From the NCBI GenBank assembly GCA_042095695.1, contig JBELMP010000001.1, positions 69,153 through 133,152 on the forward strand: 64,000 bases of DNA, in the 5' to 3' direction. The notes below the pieces were generated by a model. It saw nothing but the letters and a program-made list of their open reading frames with translations. It did not search any database and was not told the origin of the DNA. Position 1 is the stretch's first letter, and the number at the start of each line of letters is the position of its first letter. Shown here piece by piece: positions 17,238-25,263 of the stretch. This DNA is from Maricaulis sp042095695 (lineage in GTDB: Bacteria > Pseudomonadota > Alphaproteobacteria > Caulobacterales > Maricaulaceae). The translations under genes were made by a program, and so were the position numbers.

Positions 17238-17875
17238 TCCGCAGGGTCCGTCACCAGATAGCCGTAGGCGAAATCGGCGATGGCACGAACAAAGTCCAGA
17301 TCGGTGACTGTCATACGGGCTGCAACACCGGTCTCGCGATAGAGGGCGCGTTCGGCCAGGGCGGTGTTGAAATAATAGGACAGCATCTGCCCCGCCTCGT
17401 CCGGATCGCGCCGGACCTCGTCGGGAAAGTAGCGCACCAGCTGGGCAAAACCGGCAGCGCTTTGATCGAGCAGGGCGTCCCATTCCTCGCCCACCAGATC
17501 CGGCCGCAGGCGGGAGTATAAATGCGCCGGGGCAACGATATGCCGTTCCCGGGTGAGAAAATCCCATCCCTGCCGGGCCAGATCGAGCAGGACCGGGCGC
17601 AGGCCCGCCTCCGGGTCCAGGGCAATGCCGCCCTGCTCGCCATAAAGCTCGGCCTGGCGCTGGCGATAGAGATCGAAAATGGCGGGGATGAAGGCATCCT
17701 TGTTTTCAAAGCGCCGATAGACCGTCCCGACAGCGAGACCGGCCTGTTTGGCGAGATCAGCAATCGTGATCGCCTCAAAATCGCGATCTCGCAGCAAGTC
17801 CTCGAGGGCGCGCAGGAGTTTATCCCGTGTTTCACGCGATCGGGCCTGGGCTGTCGGTTTGGCGCCTTGACTCAC
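17234..17875 (-). CDS. TetR family transcriptional regulator
   Basis: A 213-residue repressor-type protein. The N-terminal helix-turn-helix is clear (residues about 15-60; ITIADLAKQAGLAVGTVYRRF), followed by a variable ligand-binding domain. Start is GTG 17875 with GAGGAG six bases upstream; a nearby ATG runs into a stop after two codons. A 28-nt near-perfect palindrome lies just upstream of the ribosome site and is the obvious operator. It is co-transcribed with the LysE-type exporter and divergent from the CAAX protease gene. Confidence 0.92.
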   Translation of the reverse strand: MSQGAKPTAQARSRETRDKLLRALEDLLRDRDFEAITIADLAKQAGLAVGTVYRRFENKDAFIPAIFDLYRQRQAELYGEQGGIALDPEAGLRPVLLDLARQGWDFLTRERHIVAPAHLYSRLRPDLVGEEWDALLDQSAAGFAQLVRYFPDEVRRDPDEAGQMLSYYFNTALAERALYRETGVAARMTVTDLDFVRAIADFAYGYLVTDPAE

Positions 17876-17891
17876 GGCATTCTCCTCTATA

Positions 17892-17919
17892 AATGTGAAC
17901 GCGAATTCGCATTCACATT
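17892..17919. promoter_or_regulatory. 28-nt palindromic operator of the TetR divergon
   Basis: The outer arms AATGTGAA and TTCACATT flank a central GCGAATTCGC. The 28 bases read as an inverted repeat with only one mismatched pair (positions 17900 and 17911). It sits between the divergent tetR-family and CAAX-protease genes, 17 bases upstream of the tetR start codon. Size and symmetry are typical for TetR dimers or paired dimers. Assignment to this regulator is by position. Confidence 0.75.
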
Positions 17920-17977
17920 ATGCCAATAGACAAACACTGACCGATCCCCGCGTCAATATCGAGCCCAGGAGGCTGAC

Positions 17978-18745
17978 ATGTTCGATCCAATCCTTTCACG
18001 GCCTGAATTATTCATCGGGCTGGCTGCCATTCTCGCCTTTCTGATCTTCGCCGCCATTCGCGACGCCCAGGACCGTTTGCGCCTGGACAGCGAAGAGCCC
18101 GGATTTCGCCTGACCGTCTATGCCCAGACCATGCGTATGCTCTGGGGGCTGGCTGCACTCTGCCTTGTCAGTTGGATGCTTGCCGGACTGTCCTTTAGTG
18201 AGCTCGGTATCCGCATGCCCGTGGAAGGCTGGTGCAGCTGGCTGAGCTGGGGTCTGGCCACGCTGGGGCTGGCCTATCTGATCTGGTCGCTGATCCAGAC
18301 TGCCCTGTCACGCGAGGCCCGGGCCAGCATCCGCCGCCAAATTGACGGGGCCGGCAAGACCGATCTCATCCTGCCGACAAACCCGGCTGAACACCGGCGG
18401 TTTCAGGGGCTCTCCGTGACCGCAGGGATTACTGAGGAACTTGTTTTCCGCGGCTTCCTGATTGGCGCCCTCGCCCTGACCTTTCCGGTCTGGCTGGCCG
18501 CCTGTATCGCCACCGGCCTGTTTATTCTCGCACACATCTATCAGGGGCCTGCGGGCATGTTGAAAATTACCCCGGTCTCGATTCTCCTCGCGGCGATGTT
18601 CGTGATCGGGGAATCGCTCTGGCCGGTCATGCTGCTGCATGTATTCGTTGATGCGATCGGCGGCGGCATGATGGCGGTTGTCCAGCACTATGAGGCGGAG
18701 GATCAGGCCGCATCGGGCGAGCCGCAGGACGGGCTGCCGGCCTGA
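17978..18745 (+). CDS. CPBP (CAAX-type) intramembrane metalloprotease
   Basis: A 255-residue polytopic membrane protein of the CPBP/Abi family. The glutamate-zinc motif ITEELVFRG (EExxxR) lies near residue 150. A FILAHIYQG motif lies near 187 and LLHVFVD near 220, giving the two histidines expected for metal binding. AGGAGG precedes the ATG. Bacterial members act in membrane-protein processing, peptide maturation or immunity; the substrate is unknown. Its upstream region contains the TetR palindrome, so co-regulation with the exporter is likely. Confidence 0.87.
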   Translation: MFDPILSRPELFIGLAAILAFLIFAAIRDAQDRLRLDSEEPGFRLTVYAQTMRMLWGLAALCLVSWMLAGLSFSELGIRMPVEGWCSWLSWGLATLGLAYLIWSLIQTALSREARASIRRQIDGAGKTDLILPTNPAEHRRFQGLSVTAGITEELVFRGFLIGALALTFPVWLAACIATGLFILAHIYQGPAGMLKITPVSILLAAMFVIGESLWPVMLLHVFVDAIGGGMMAVVQHYEAEDQAASGEPQDGLPA

Positions 18746-18770
18746 TTACGTCTGGTTCGGCAAGTTCTGG

Positions 18771-19502
18771 CTAGAGACGATAATCGGGAAGGCTGTTGAA
18801 GGCTGATTTCAGCGCGTCGCCCCAACCAGAGGAAATCTGGTTGAAATAGGGATCATCATTCTCAAGGCGACGCTCGACCCCGGTCTGCAGGCTGTTGGTC
18901 TGATAGATATGCAGGTCCAGGGGAAGCCCGACGGAGAGATTGGCCTTGATGGTGGAGTCAAAGGACACGCAGAGGAGTTTCACCGCATCTTCCATGGTCA
19001 TGTCCGGCTCATAGGCGCGCACAAGAATGGGACGACCATATTTGGTCTCGCCGATCTGGAAGAAGGGTGTCTCCTCGCTGGCCTCTATGAAATTACCCTC
19101 TGGATAAATCATGTAGAGGCGCGGCGGCATGCCGGCGATCTGACCGCCCAGAATAATGGAGGCGCTGAAGGGACTCTCCGACATCGGCGCGCCATCGGCC
19201 TCGCGGCTGACGCATTCCCGGAGTGTCTCGCCGACCAGACGGGCGACCTGGAACATTGTGGGCGCTTCGAGCAAGGAGGGCGAGCGCTCCTCCGGGGTCT
19301 TGCTGCGCTCTTCGAGCAGGCTGATCACCGACTGGGTCGTCGCCAGATTGCCGGCCGTCATCAAGGTGAGTACGCGCTCGCCCGGGATCGACCAGGTGAA
19401 CATCTTGCGAAACATGGAGATATTATCGACACCCGCATTGGTGCGCGTGTCGGACATAAAGACGAGTCCGCCATCCAGCTTCAGTCCGACGCAATAAGTC
19501 AA
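18771..19502 (-). CDS. Anbu (proteasome-like) peptidase
   Basis: A 243-residue N-terminal-nucleophile hydrolase of the Anbu family, ancestral-looking relatives of proteasome beta subunits. The second residue is threonine (MTYCVGLKLDGG), the expected nucleophile after Met removal. FMSDTRTNAG and the late LPLDLHIY strand are typical. The start is TTG, with GAGG six bases upstream. It is the last gene of a four-gene cluster with transglutaminase, alpha-E and circularly permuted ATP-grasp genes, the conserved Anbu neighbourhood. The biological substrate is not established. Confidence 0.92.
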   Translation of the reverse strand: MTYCVGLKLDGGLVFMSDTRTNAGVDNISMFRKMFTWSIPGERVLTLMTAGNLATTQSVISLLEERSKTPEERSPSLLEAPTMFQVARLVGETLRECVSREADGAPMSESPFSASIILGGQIAGMPPRLYMIYPEGNFIEASEETPFFQIGETKYGRPILVRAYEPDMTMEDAVKLLCVSFDSTIKANLSVGLPLDLHIYQTNSLQTGVERRLENDDPYFNQISSGWGDALKSAFNSLPDYRL

Positions 19503-19523
19503 GAATCACCTCTGCCCCAAGGG

Positions 19524-20324
19524 TTACTGTTCGACCTGGACCGTCACAAGCAGAGTTTCATCCCCGCCACCAAACCGGATTCCGGAGATTGGAGCGGCAT
19601 CCCGGTAATCGAGGCCGGTTGCCAGCCGGATATAGCGATCATTGGGGCAGATCCGGTTGGAGATATCAAATCCCACCCATCCCAGCGCGTCGATAAATAC
19701 CTCCGCCCAGGCATGGCTGGCCTCCTGCTCCTCGCCGCTCTCCAGATGCAGATAACCGCTGACATAACGTGCCGGAAAGCCGAGCGCGCGCGCCAGGCCG
19801 ACAAATATATGGGTATGGTCCTGGCAGACGCCGGATCCGGACAGAACCGCTTCCTCCGCAGTGGTGGTGACGCTGGTCTCCTGCTTGCGATACCTGACCT
19901 GATCGGCGATGTGGTGCATCAGCGCGTGCATGCCGCCGACATCCTGGCCCGCCTCGGATGAGAGGCTTCGCAGCAACGCTGTCATGGACTTGCCCGGGCG
20001 TGTCAAATCGGTCTGGCGTCGGAAGAACCAGAGCGGCGCACAGCCCTGATGCATCCCCATTATGCCGTTTGTATCCTCGGTCTCGACCTCGCCATGACTG
20101 GTCACGATCAGGCTACTGCTGGCCTCATCCAGGCGCACAAGTTCGACATCATTATTGTTATGATCGCGATAGCGGGTCTGGCGTTCCGCGCCCGCCACTT
20201 GGACATCCCAATTGAGAATGGTCTGCTGCGGGCCCGACTTTGGCCAAAGACGCAATTGCTGAAGCCCGTAGGGCACCGGCGCGTCATAGGTATAACGGGT
20301 CTTATGCTGGATCTTGAGAAGCAT
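19524..20324 (-). CDS. transglutaminase-like cysteine protease family protein
   Basis: A 266-residue protein. The N-terminal beta region opens with KIQHKTRYTYDAPV, and the papain-like triad follows: Cys in SGVCQDHTH, His in ASHAWAEVF and Asp in GWVGFDISN. This is the bacterial transglutaminase-like family found with Anbu. It starts 4 nt after the alpha-E stop. It is predicted to make or cleave an isopeptide or amide bond, possibly on a peptide tag built by the cluster's ATP-grasp protein; that functional link is inference. Confidence 0.9.
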   Translation of the reverse strand: MLLKIQHKTRYTYDAPVPYGLQQLRLWPKSGPQQTILNWDVQVAGAERQTRYRDHNNNDVELVRLDEASSSLIVTSHGEVETEDTNGIMGMHQGCAPLWFFRRQTDLTRPGKSMTALLRSLSSEAGQDVGGMHALMHHIADQVRYRKQETSVTTTAEEAVLSGSGVCQDHTHIFVGLARALGFPARYVSGYLHLESGEEQEASHAWAEVFIDALGWVGFDISNRICPNDRYIRLATGLDYRDAAPISGIRFGGGDETLLVTVQVEQ

Positions 20325-20328
20325 GGGC

Positions 20329-21270
20329 CTATTCGTAAAAGCGGAAATCCGCCTCGATCTGGGCGGCGAGCTGATTATTGTGAGTCAGGAAGTCGGCGAT
20401 GAATTCATGCAGGCCGGCCTCGAATATATCATCGATCTTCTGATTGCCCAGACCGGCCTGGAGGCGTTCGGCGAGCAGGACAGAGGGCCGCCGGACTCCA
20501 TATTCGACACTGATCTGGGTCAGATAATGGACCACTTCGCGGATACAGAAATTCAGTGACCGCGGCATACGCCGATCCAGGATCAGGAAATCGGCAATAT
20601 CGGAGGGTCGGGTCTCGCCACCATATAGCCAGGTATAGGCCCGTTCGGCTGAAGCGGAGCGAAGCACGGTCTCCCACTGGATATTGTCCAGGGCTGAACC
20701 GACAAATGTCACCGCAGGCAGAAGAACATAATATTTGACGTCGAGTATCCGGGCGGTGTTGTCAGCGCGCTCGATGAATGTTCCCAAGCGGGCGAAGCAG
20801 AAGCCGTCATCATGCATGAGCGAGCCATGGGCAGCACCGCGCACCAGCGCGCTCTGTTGCCGGATCTGGGCAAGCAATTCCGGCAGATCGGCTTCCTTGA
20901 CGGGACGTTTGAGCTGGTCCTTCAGGATCAGCCAGCCCTCATTCACCGATTCCCACACTTCTCGCGTCAGCGCCGCTCGCACCATGCGGGCATTCTGCCG
21001 CGCGCCCCAGAAAAGTGAGGCCACGCTGGACGGGTTATCCCGATTTCGCAGCAGGAAATCGATAGCGGTCTGCTGGGAAATCTCATCATGCAGCTGGGTA
21101 TATTGCTCGCTACAGCCTGCGGTTTGCAGGATCGACATCCATTCCTGGCCGGTCGCGCTGGAATGGGTCAGGGCCATGCGAAAGCCGGCCTCAACGAGGC
21201 GGGCGGTATTCTCGCTGCGTTCAAGCTGACGGCTCATCCAGAATAGGCCGCAGGCGGTTTTCCCGAGCAT
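20329..21270 (-). CDS. alpha-E domain protein
   Basis: A 313-residue, almost entirely alpha-helical protein of the alpha-E (DUF403) family. It opens with MLGKTACGLFWMSRQLERSE, and NTARLVEAGF and ERADNTARILD are repeated helical signatures rich in conserved Arg/Glu. Start ATG 21270 lies 4 nt after the ATP-grasp stop, with GGAGG overlapping that stop; a longer start at 21312 lies inside the previous gene. Family members always travel with the circularly permuted ATP-grasp and transglutaminase proteins. Molecular role unknown. Confidence 0.9.
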   Translation of the reverse strand: MLGKTACGLFWMSRQLERSENTARLVEAGFRMALTHSSATGQEWMSILQTAGCSEQYTQLHDEISQQTAIDFLLRNRDNPSSVASLFWGARQNARMVRAALTREVWESVNEGWLILKDQLKRPVKEADLPELLAQIRQQSALVRGAAHGSLMHDDGFCFARLGTFIERADNTARILDVKYYVLLPAVTFVGSALDNIQWETVLRSASAERAYTWLYGGETRPSDIADFLILDRRMPRSLNFCIREVVHYLTQISVEYGVRRPSVLLAERLQAGLGNQKIDDIFEAGLHEFIADFLTHNNQLAAQIEADFRFYE

Positions 21271-21274
21271 GCGC

Positions 21275-22687
21275 CTAATCCTCCAAAATCCAGGTGTCCT
21301 TGGTGCCGCCACCCTGGCTGGAATTGACGACCAGGGAGCCTTTCTTGAGCGCCACCCGGGTCAGGCCACCGGGTGTGACATGAACGCCCTGGGGCGACAT
21401 CAGAACGAAGGGGCGAAGATCCACATGACGCGGAGCCAGACCCGCCTGGGTGAGGACCGGAACTGTCGACAGGGCGAGCGTAGGCTGAGCGATATAATTC
21501 CCGGGCCGTTCGGTCAGCTTTTTGCGGAAGGCGGCGATTTCCCGCTTGCTTGCTGCCGGTCCCACCAGCATCCCATAGCCGCCGGAGCCATGCACTTCCT
21601 TGACGACCAATTCCTCCAGATTGTCGAGCACATAGGCCAGCGCATCGGCCTCGCTGCAGCGCCAGGTCGGGACATTCTGCAATAGCGGGGGCCGACCTGT
21701 GTAGAATTCCACAATCTCCGGCATGTAGGAGTAAATCGCCTTGTCGTCGGCAATGCCCGTGCCGGGCGCATTGGCGAGCGTTATCCCGCCAGCGCGATAG
21801 ACATCCAGCAGACCGGCCACGCCGAGGACGGAATCCGGGTTGAAATTCAGCGGGTCCAGGAATTCATCATCGACCCGGCGATAGAGGACATCAATCGGCA
21901 GATAGCCGCGCGTTGTGCGCATTGCGACCCGCCCATCGACCACGCGGAGGTCATGGCCCTCGACAAGTTCCGCGCCCATCTGGTCGGCGAGGAAAGCATG
22001 TTCGAAATAGGCCGAGTTGTGGAAGCCCGGCGTCAGGACCGCAACAACCGGGCGGGTGCGGGTGGCCGGCGGTGCACTGGCTTCCAGCGCCCGGCGCAGG
22101 TGAAAGGGATAGTCACTAACGGAGCGGACCCGGTTTTTTGAGAAAAGCTCCGGGAACATGCGCAGCATGGTCTCGCGATTTTCCAGCATGTAGGAGACGC
22201 CGGACGGGGTCCGCGCATTATCCTCGAGCACATAGAAATTATCCGGCCCGGTTCTGACCAGATCAATGCCGGAGATATGGGTATAAATGCCCCCGGGCAC
22301 GTCGAGCCCGATCATCTGCGGCAGGAAGGCGGCATTATTCGCAATCATCTCGAGGGGAATGCGACCCGCCTTGATGATTTCCTGCTTGTGATAGAGGTCG
22401 TGAATAAAGGCATTTATGGCCTGGACGCGCTGCTCGATGCCGCGCGTCAGCCGCGCCCATTCCCGCGCCGTGATGATCCGCGGGACAAGATCAAACGGGA
22501 TCAGGCGCTCATCGGCTTCATTGGCACCATAGACATTGAAGGTAATCCCGGTGCGACGGAAAAACCGCTCCGCTTCGCGCGCCTTGCGACGCAGCGTCCT
22601 GGGATCCATGTCCGAAAACCAATCCCAATACCCCCCATAGGCCTCGCGGGGGGTCTCGTCGGAATGATATAATTCGTCGAAGGACAT
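21275..22687 (-). CDS. circularly permuted ATP-grasp type 2 protein
   Basis: A 470-residue protein of the circularly permuted ATP-grasp family (COG2308). Recognisable are FYVLEDNARTPSGVSYMLENR near residue 160, DVLYRRVDDEFLDP near 270, LANAPGTGIADDKAIYSYMP near 310 and a lysine/glycine segment VVKEVHGSGGYGM near 365. It is predicted to ligate a carboxylate to an amine using ATP, perhaps building a short peptide. Start at ATG 22687 with AGGGG just upstream. First gene of the Anbu cluster. Confidence 0.92.
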   Translation of the reverse strand: MSFDELYHSDETPREAYGGYWDWFSDMDPRTLRRKAREAERFFRRTGITFNVYGANEADERLIPFDLVPRIITAREWARLTRGIEQRVQAINAFIHDLYHKQEIIKAGRIPLEMIANNAAFLPQMIGLDVPGGIYTHISGIDLVRTGPDNFYVLEDNARTPSGVSYMLENRETMLRMFPELFSKNRVRSVSDYPFHLRRALEASAPPATRTRPVVAVLTPGFHNSAYFEHAFLADQMGAELVEGHDLRVVDGRVAMRTTRGYLPIDVLYRRVDDEFLDPLNFNPDSVLGVAGLLDVYRAGGITLANAPGTGIADDKAIYSYMPEIVEFYTGRPPLLQNVPTWRCSEADALAYVLDNLEELVVKEVHGSGGYGMLVGPAASKREIAAFRKKLTERPGNYIAQPTLALSTVPVLTQAGLAPRHVDLRPFVLMSPQGVHVTPGGLTRVALKKGSLVVNSSQGGGTKDTWILED

Positions 22688-22814
22688 GGGTCCCCTTGAA
22701 AGCAACTGGTCCGAAACTTCTGGAAAAGCTTACACAAGGCGCGGCTCAATCGACGCCTGCCTGCGCGCTCAGCACATGCGTGCCCGCTTTTCGGTCACTT
22801 GCCAAGGGCGCTGC

Positions 22815-24008
22815 TCAAGAAAGCGGCATGCTCCCGGTCTTCGGACTCGCCTGGGCGTCAGAGATTTCGATGTATTGCGCATCACTCTGGAAGGCTTCGA
22901 AGAGTTTGCGCTCAACCCCGGTGAGCCAGGCCTGGGATCCGGTCGCGAGAATCTCCTGGGCCAGCCCGTCACGGCGGCGCGCATCGAGATGCGCACAGGC
23001 TTCATCAAACAGAAGGATGGGGGCAATCCCGTAAAGATCCCCGAGCACGCGGGCCTGGGCCAGGGTCAGGGAGAGAAGCAGGGCTTTTTGTTCGCCGGTT
23101 GAACAATCCGACGCAATCTGTCGCTTGCCGCGATGATGGGCGATGAGATCGGTGCGGTGTGGCCCGGCCGTCAGCGTGCGTCCCGCTGCACCATCACGGA
23201 TCCGGCCGGCTTCAAGCGCGGCCATGAAATTGTCCTCCGCCTCGCTGACACTCAACCCCTCGCTGAGGTCTGATTCCACATCACCGGCGAGCGCCAGATC
23301 AGCGCGCGGAAAAGCGCCATCGCCATGCGCGTCAATTTCGGCCTGGAGCCGGATCAGCGCGTCGAGCCGAGCCGCGGCAATCGCCACGCCCTGCCCGGCC
23401 ATTTCCAATTCGATGGCCCGCAGCCAGCTGGGATCCGGCTGGCCCTCATCGAGCAGGCGTTGCCGTCGCAATCGCGTCTTCTCATAGGCGTTGAGCGCCT
23501 CCGCCTGGGCTGGATCGGACGCGGTCACCAGACGATCAAAAAAGCGCAGTCGATCCGCCCGCGGTCCGGCAAATAACCGGTCCTGGGCGGGGGTCAGCCA
23601 GATCATCGGGATCAGTCTTGCCAAGGCGGATTGGGTCACCGGATCGCCGTCCAGCCGGGTTTCACGGCGATGACCATCGCGATGACCTGTGCCCAGACGG
23701 TAATGCTCGCCCCGGCTTTCCAGCTCTGCAAACACCGCCCATTGCCCGGACTGTTCACTCTCGGTGCGGCGGGCAATCGCCTCGCTGCTCGCTGATCGCA
23801 AACCCTTGCCGGGCGCGAAAAAGGAGATGGCCTCGATAATATTGGTCTTGCCCGCACCATTCTCGCCCCAGAGCATGACGGGACGGGTATCGCAGTCCAG
23901 ATCGAGCTGGGGATAGCAGCGATAATCGGTCAGGCGCAAACGACGAACCGCCGCTGGCCTGTGCCGCGGCGGTTGGCTGGGATGAGCGGTTTCGGTGGCT
24001 TGCGTCAC
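22815..24008 (-). CDS. recF: DNA replication and repair protein RecF
   Basis: SMC/ABC-type ATPase that loads RecA at gaps with RecO and RecR. The 397-residue product has Walker A GENGAGKTN near 48-56, the ABC signature STGEQKALLLSL near 317 and Walker B ILLFDEACAHLD near 350. The start is GTG at 24008, forming a GTGA overlap with the dnaN stop, so translation is coupled. Length is a little above the E. coli protein, mostly in the Pro/Arg-rich N-terminus. Confidence 0.95.
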   Translation of the reverse strand: MTQATETAHPSQPPRHRPAAVRRLRLTDYRCYPQLDLDCDTRPVMLWGENGAGKTNIIEAISFFAPGKGLRSASSEAIARRTESEQSGQWAVFAELESRGEHYRLGTGHRDGHRRETRLDGDPVTQSALARLIPMIWLTPAQDRLFAGPRADRLRFFDRLVTASDPAQAEALNAYEKTRLRRQRLLDEGQPDPSWLRAIELEMAGQGVAIAAARLDALIRLQAEIDAHGDGAFPRADLALAGDVESDLSEGLSVSEAEDNFMAALEAGRIRDGAAGRTLTAGPHRTDLIAHHRGKRQIASDCSTGEQKALLLSLTLAQARVLGDLYGIAPILLFDEACAHLDARRRDGLAQEILATGSQAWLTGVERKLFEAFQSDAQYIEISDAQASPKTGSMPLS

Positions 24009-25123
24009 ACGCGCAGCGGCATCAACACATAAAGTGCGTTGGGATCACCACTATCGGTGACCAGCGCCGGCGAGGCGGCATCGGCAAAATGGAATTGCGC
24101 CTCATCGCCTTCGATCTGCGAGGCCACATCGAGCATGTAGCGGGCATTGAAACCGATGGCGAAGCCCTCATCGCCATAGGAGACCGCAAGCTCTTCCTCG
24201 GCCTGGCCGCTTTCCGGATTATTCACCGCCAGTGTCAGGTTGTCCGGCCCCAGGGAGAGCTTCACCGAGCGGGATTTCTCAACGGAAATCGTCGCAACAC
24301 GGTCAACCGCCTCGGCGAAACGCTTGTTCTCCACCGACATGAGACGGGAATTACCGCGCGGGATGACACGCTCATAATCGGGGAAGTCGCCATCGATCAG
24401 CTTGGAGGTGAGGACAGCATTGCCCAGCTTGAAGCGGATCTTGCCTTCCGACACGGAGACTTCGATATCTTCGTCGGCATCCTCGAGCAGGCGGCGAACT
24501 TCCTGGACCGTCTTGCGCGGTACGATCACCCCCGGCATGCCATCGGCGCCATCGGGAAGATCGATTTCGGACAGGGCGAGACGGACACCATCGGTCGCGA
24601 CGGCGCGCAGGGTCTTGCGGCCATCACTCTCGGCGGCATGAAGATGGATGCCATTGAGATAATAGCGGGTCTCTTCAGTCGAAATGGCGAAACGGGTCTT
24701 GTCGATCAGGCGCATGAGATCGGACGCAGCGAGTGTAAACCGATGCTCCAGCGCTTCGGACGGCATGATCGGGAAATCGCCCGGCGGCAGTGAGGGGAGC
24801 GAGAAGTTCGATCGGCCGGCCTGCAGGGTTAGGCGCGGATCACCACTATTCATCTCCAGAGTGACATCTGCGCCATCGGGTAGCTTGCGGGCGATATCAT
24901 AGAGGGTATGCGCCGGCGCCGTGACCAGGCCTTCACCATCACTGGTGGCCTCGGTTGATTCGAGGATTTCAATGTCCAGATCGGTCGCCGCGAAGCTCAC
25001 ACCATCGGGCCCGGCGGTGATCAATACATTCGACAGGATCGGGATAGTGTTACGCTTTTCTACGACTGCCTGCACATGCCCGAGGGCTTTCAGGAGCGTT
25101 CCACGCTCGATCGTCAGCTTCAT
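24005..25123 (-). CDS. dnaN: DNA polymerase III beta sliding clamp
   Basis: Ring-shaped processivity clamp of the replicative polymerase. The 372 residues show the three-fold clamp repeat. The N-terminus MKLTIERGTLLKALGHVQ is typical, as is the C-terminal peptide-binding pocket end with ALYVLMPLRV. It is followed by recF with a 4-nt overlap. A strong terminator separates it from dnaA, so dnaN-recF should have their own promoter in the 25124-25211 gap. Confidence 0.98.
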   Translation of the reverse strand: MKLTIERGTLLKALGHVQAVVEKRNTIPILSNVLITAGPDGVSFAATDLDIEILESTEATSDGEGLVTAPAHTLYDIARKLPDGADVTLEMNSGDPRLTLQAGRSNFSLPSLPPGDFPIMPSEALEHRFTLAASDLMRLIDKTRFAISTEETRYYLNGIHLHAAESDGRKTLRAVATDGVRLALSEIDLPDGADGMPGVIVPRKTVQEVRRLLEDADEDIEVSVSEGKIRFKLGNAVLTSKLIDGDFPDYERVIPRGNSRLMSVENKRFAEAVDRVATISVEKSRSVKLSLGPDNLTLAVNNPESGQAEEELAVSYGDEGFAIGFNARYMLDVASQIEGDEAQFHFADAASPALVTDSGDPNALYVLMPLRV

Positions 25124-25211
25124 ATCTCGTGTCCGCTATCAGCGTCATCCAAGAAAGCGCTGGCCGGCAAATCAGTCAGCGCCGAATAAGAATGGGTGGA
25201 AGAGGATACAT

Positions 25212-25251
25212 GAAAAAACGCAACCGCAAGAACTTTCTCCAGCGGTTGCGT
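25212..25251 (-). terminator. intrinsic terminator of dnaA
   Basis: On the minus strand ACGCAACCGC pairs with GCGGTTGCGT (ten base pairs, arms 25242-25251 and 25218-25227) around a 14-nt loop and is followed by six T. It lies just after the dnaA stop codon and before dnaN. Confidence 0.88.
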
Positions 25252-25263
25252 CATTTTCCGTGA

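Noticed and set aside
17826..17836. Second parS
   Set aside because: Only the left half TGTTTCACG matches; the other arm does not, and it lies inside the tetR coding sequence. A similar half-site near 31149 in ubiB was rejected for the same reason.
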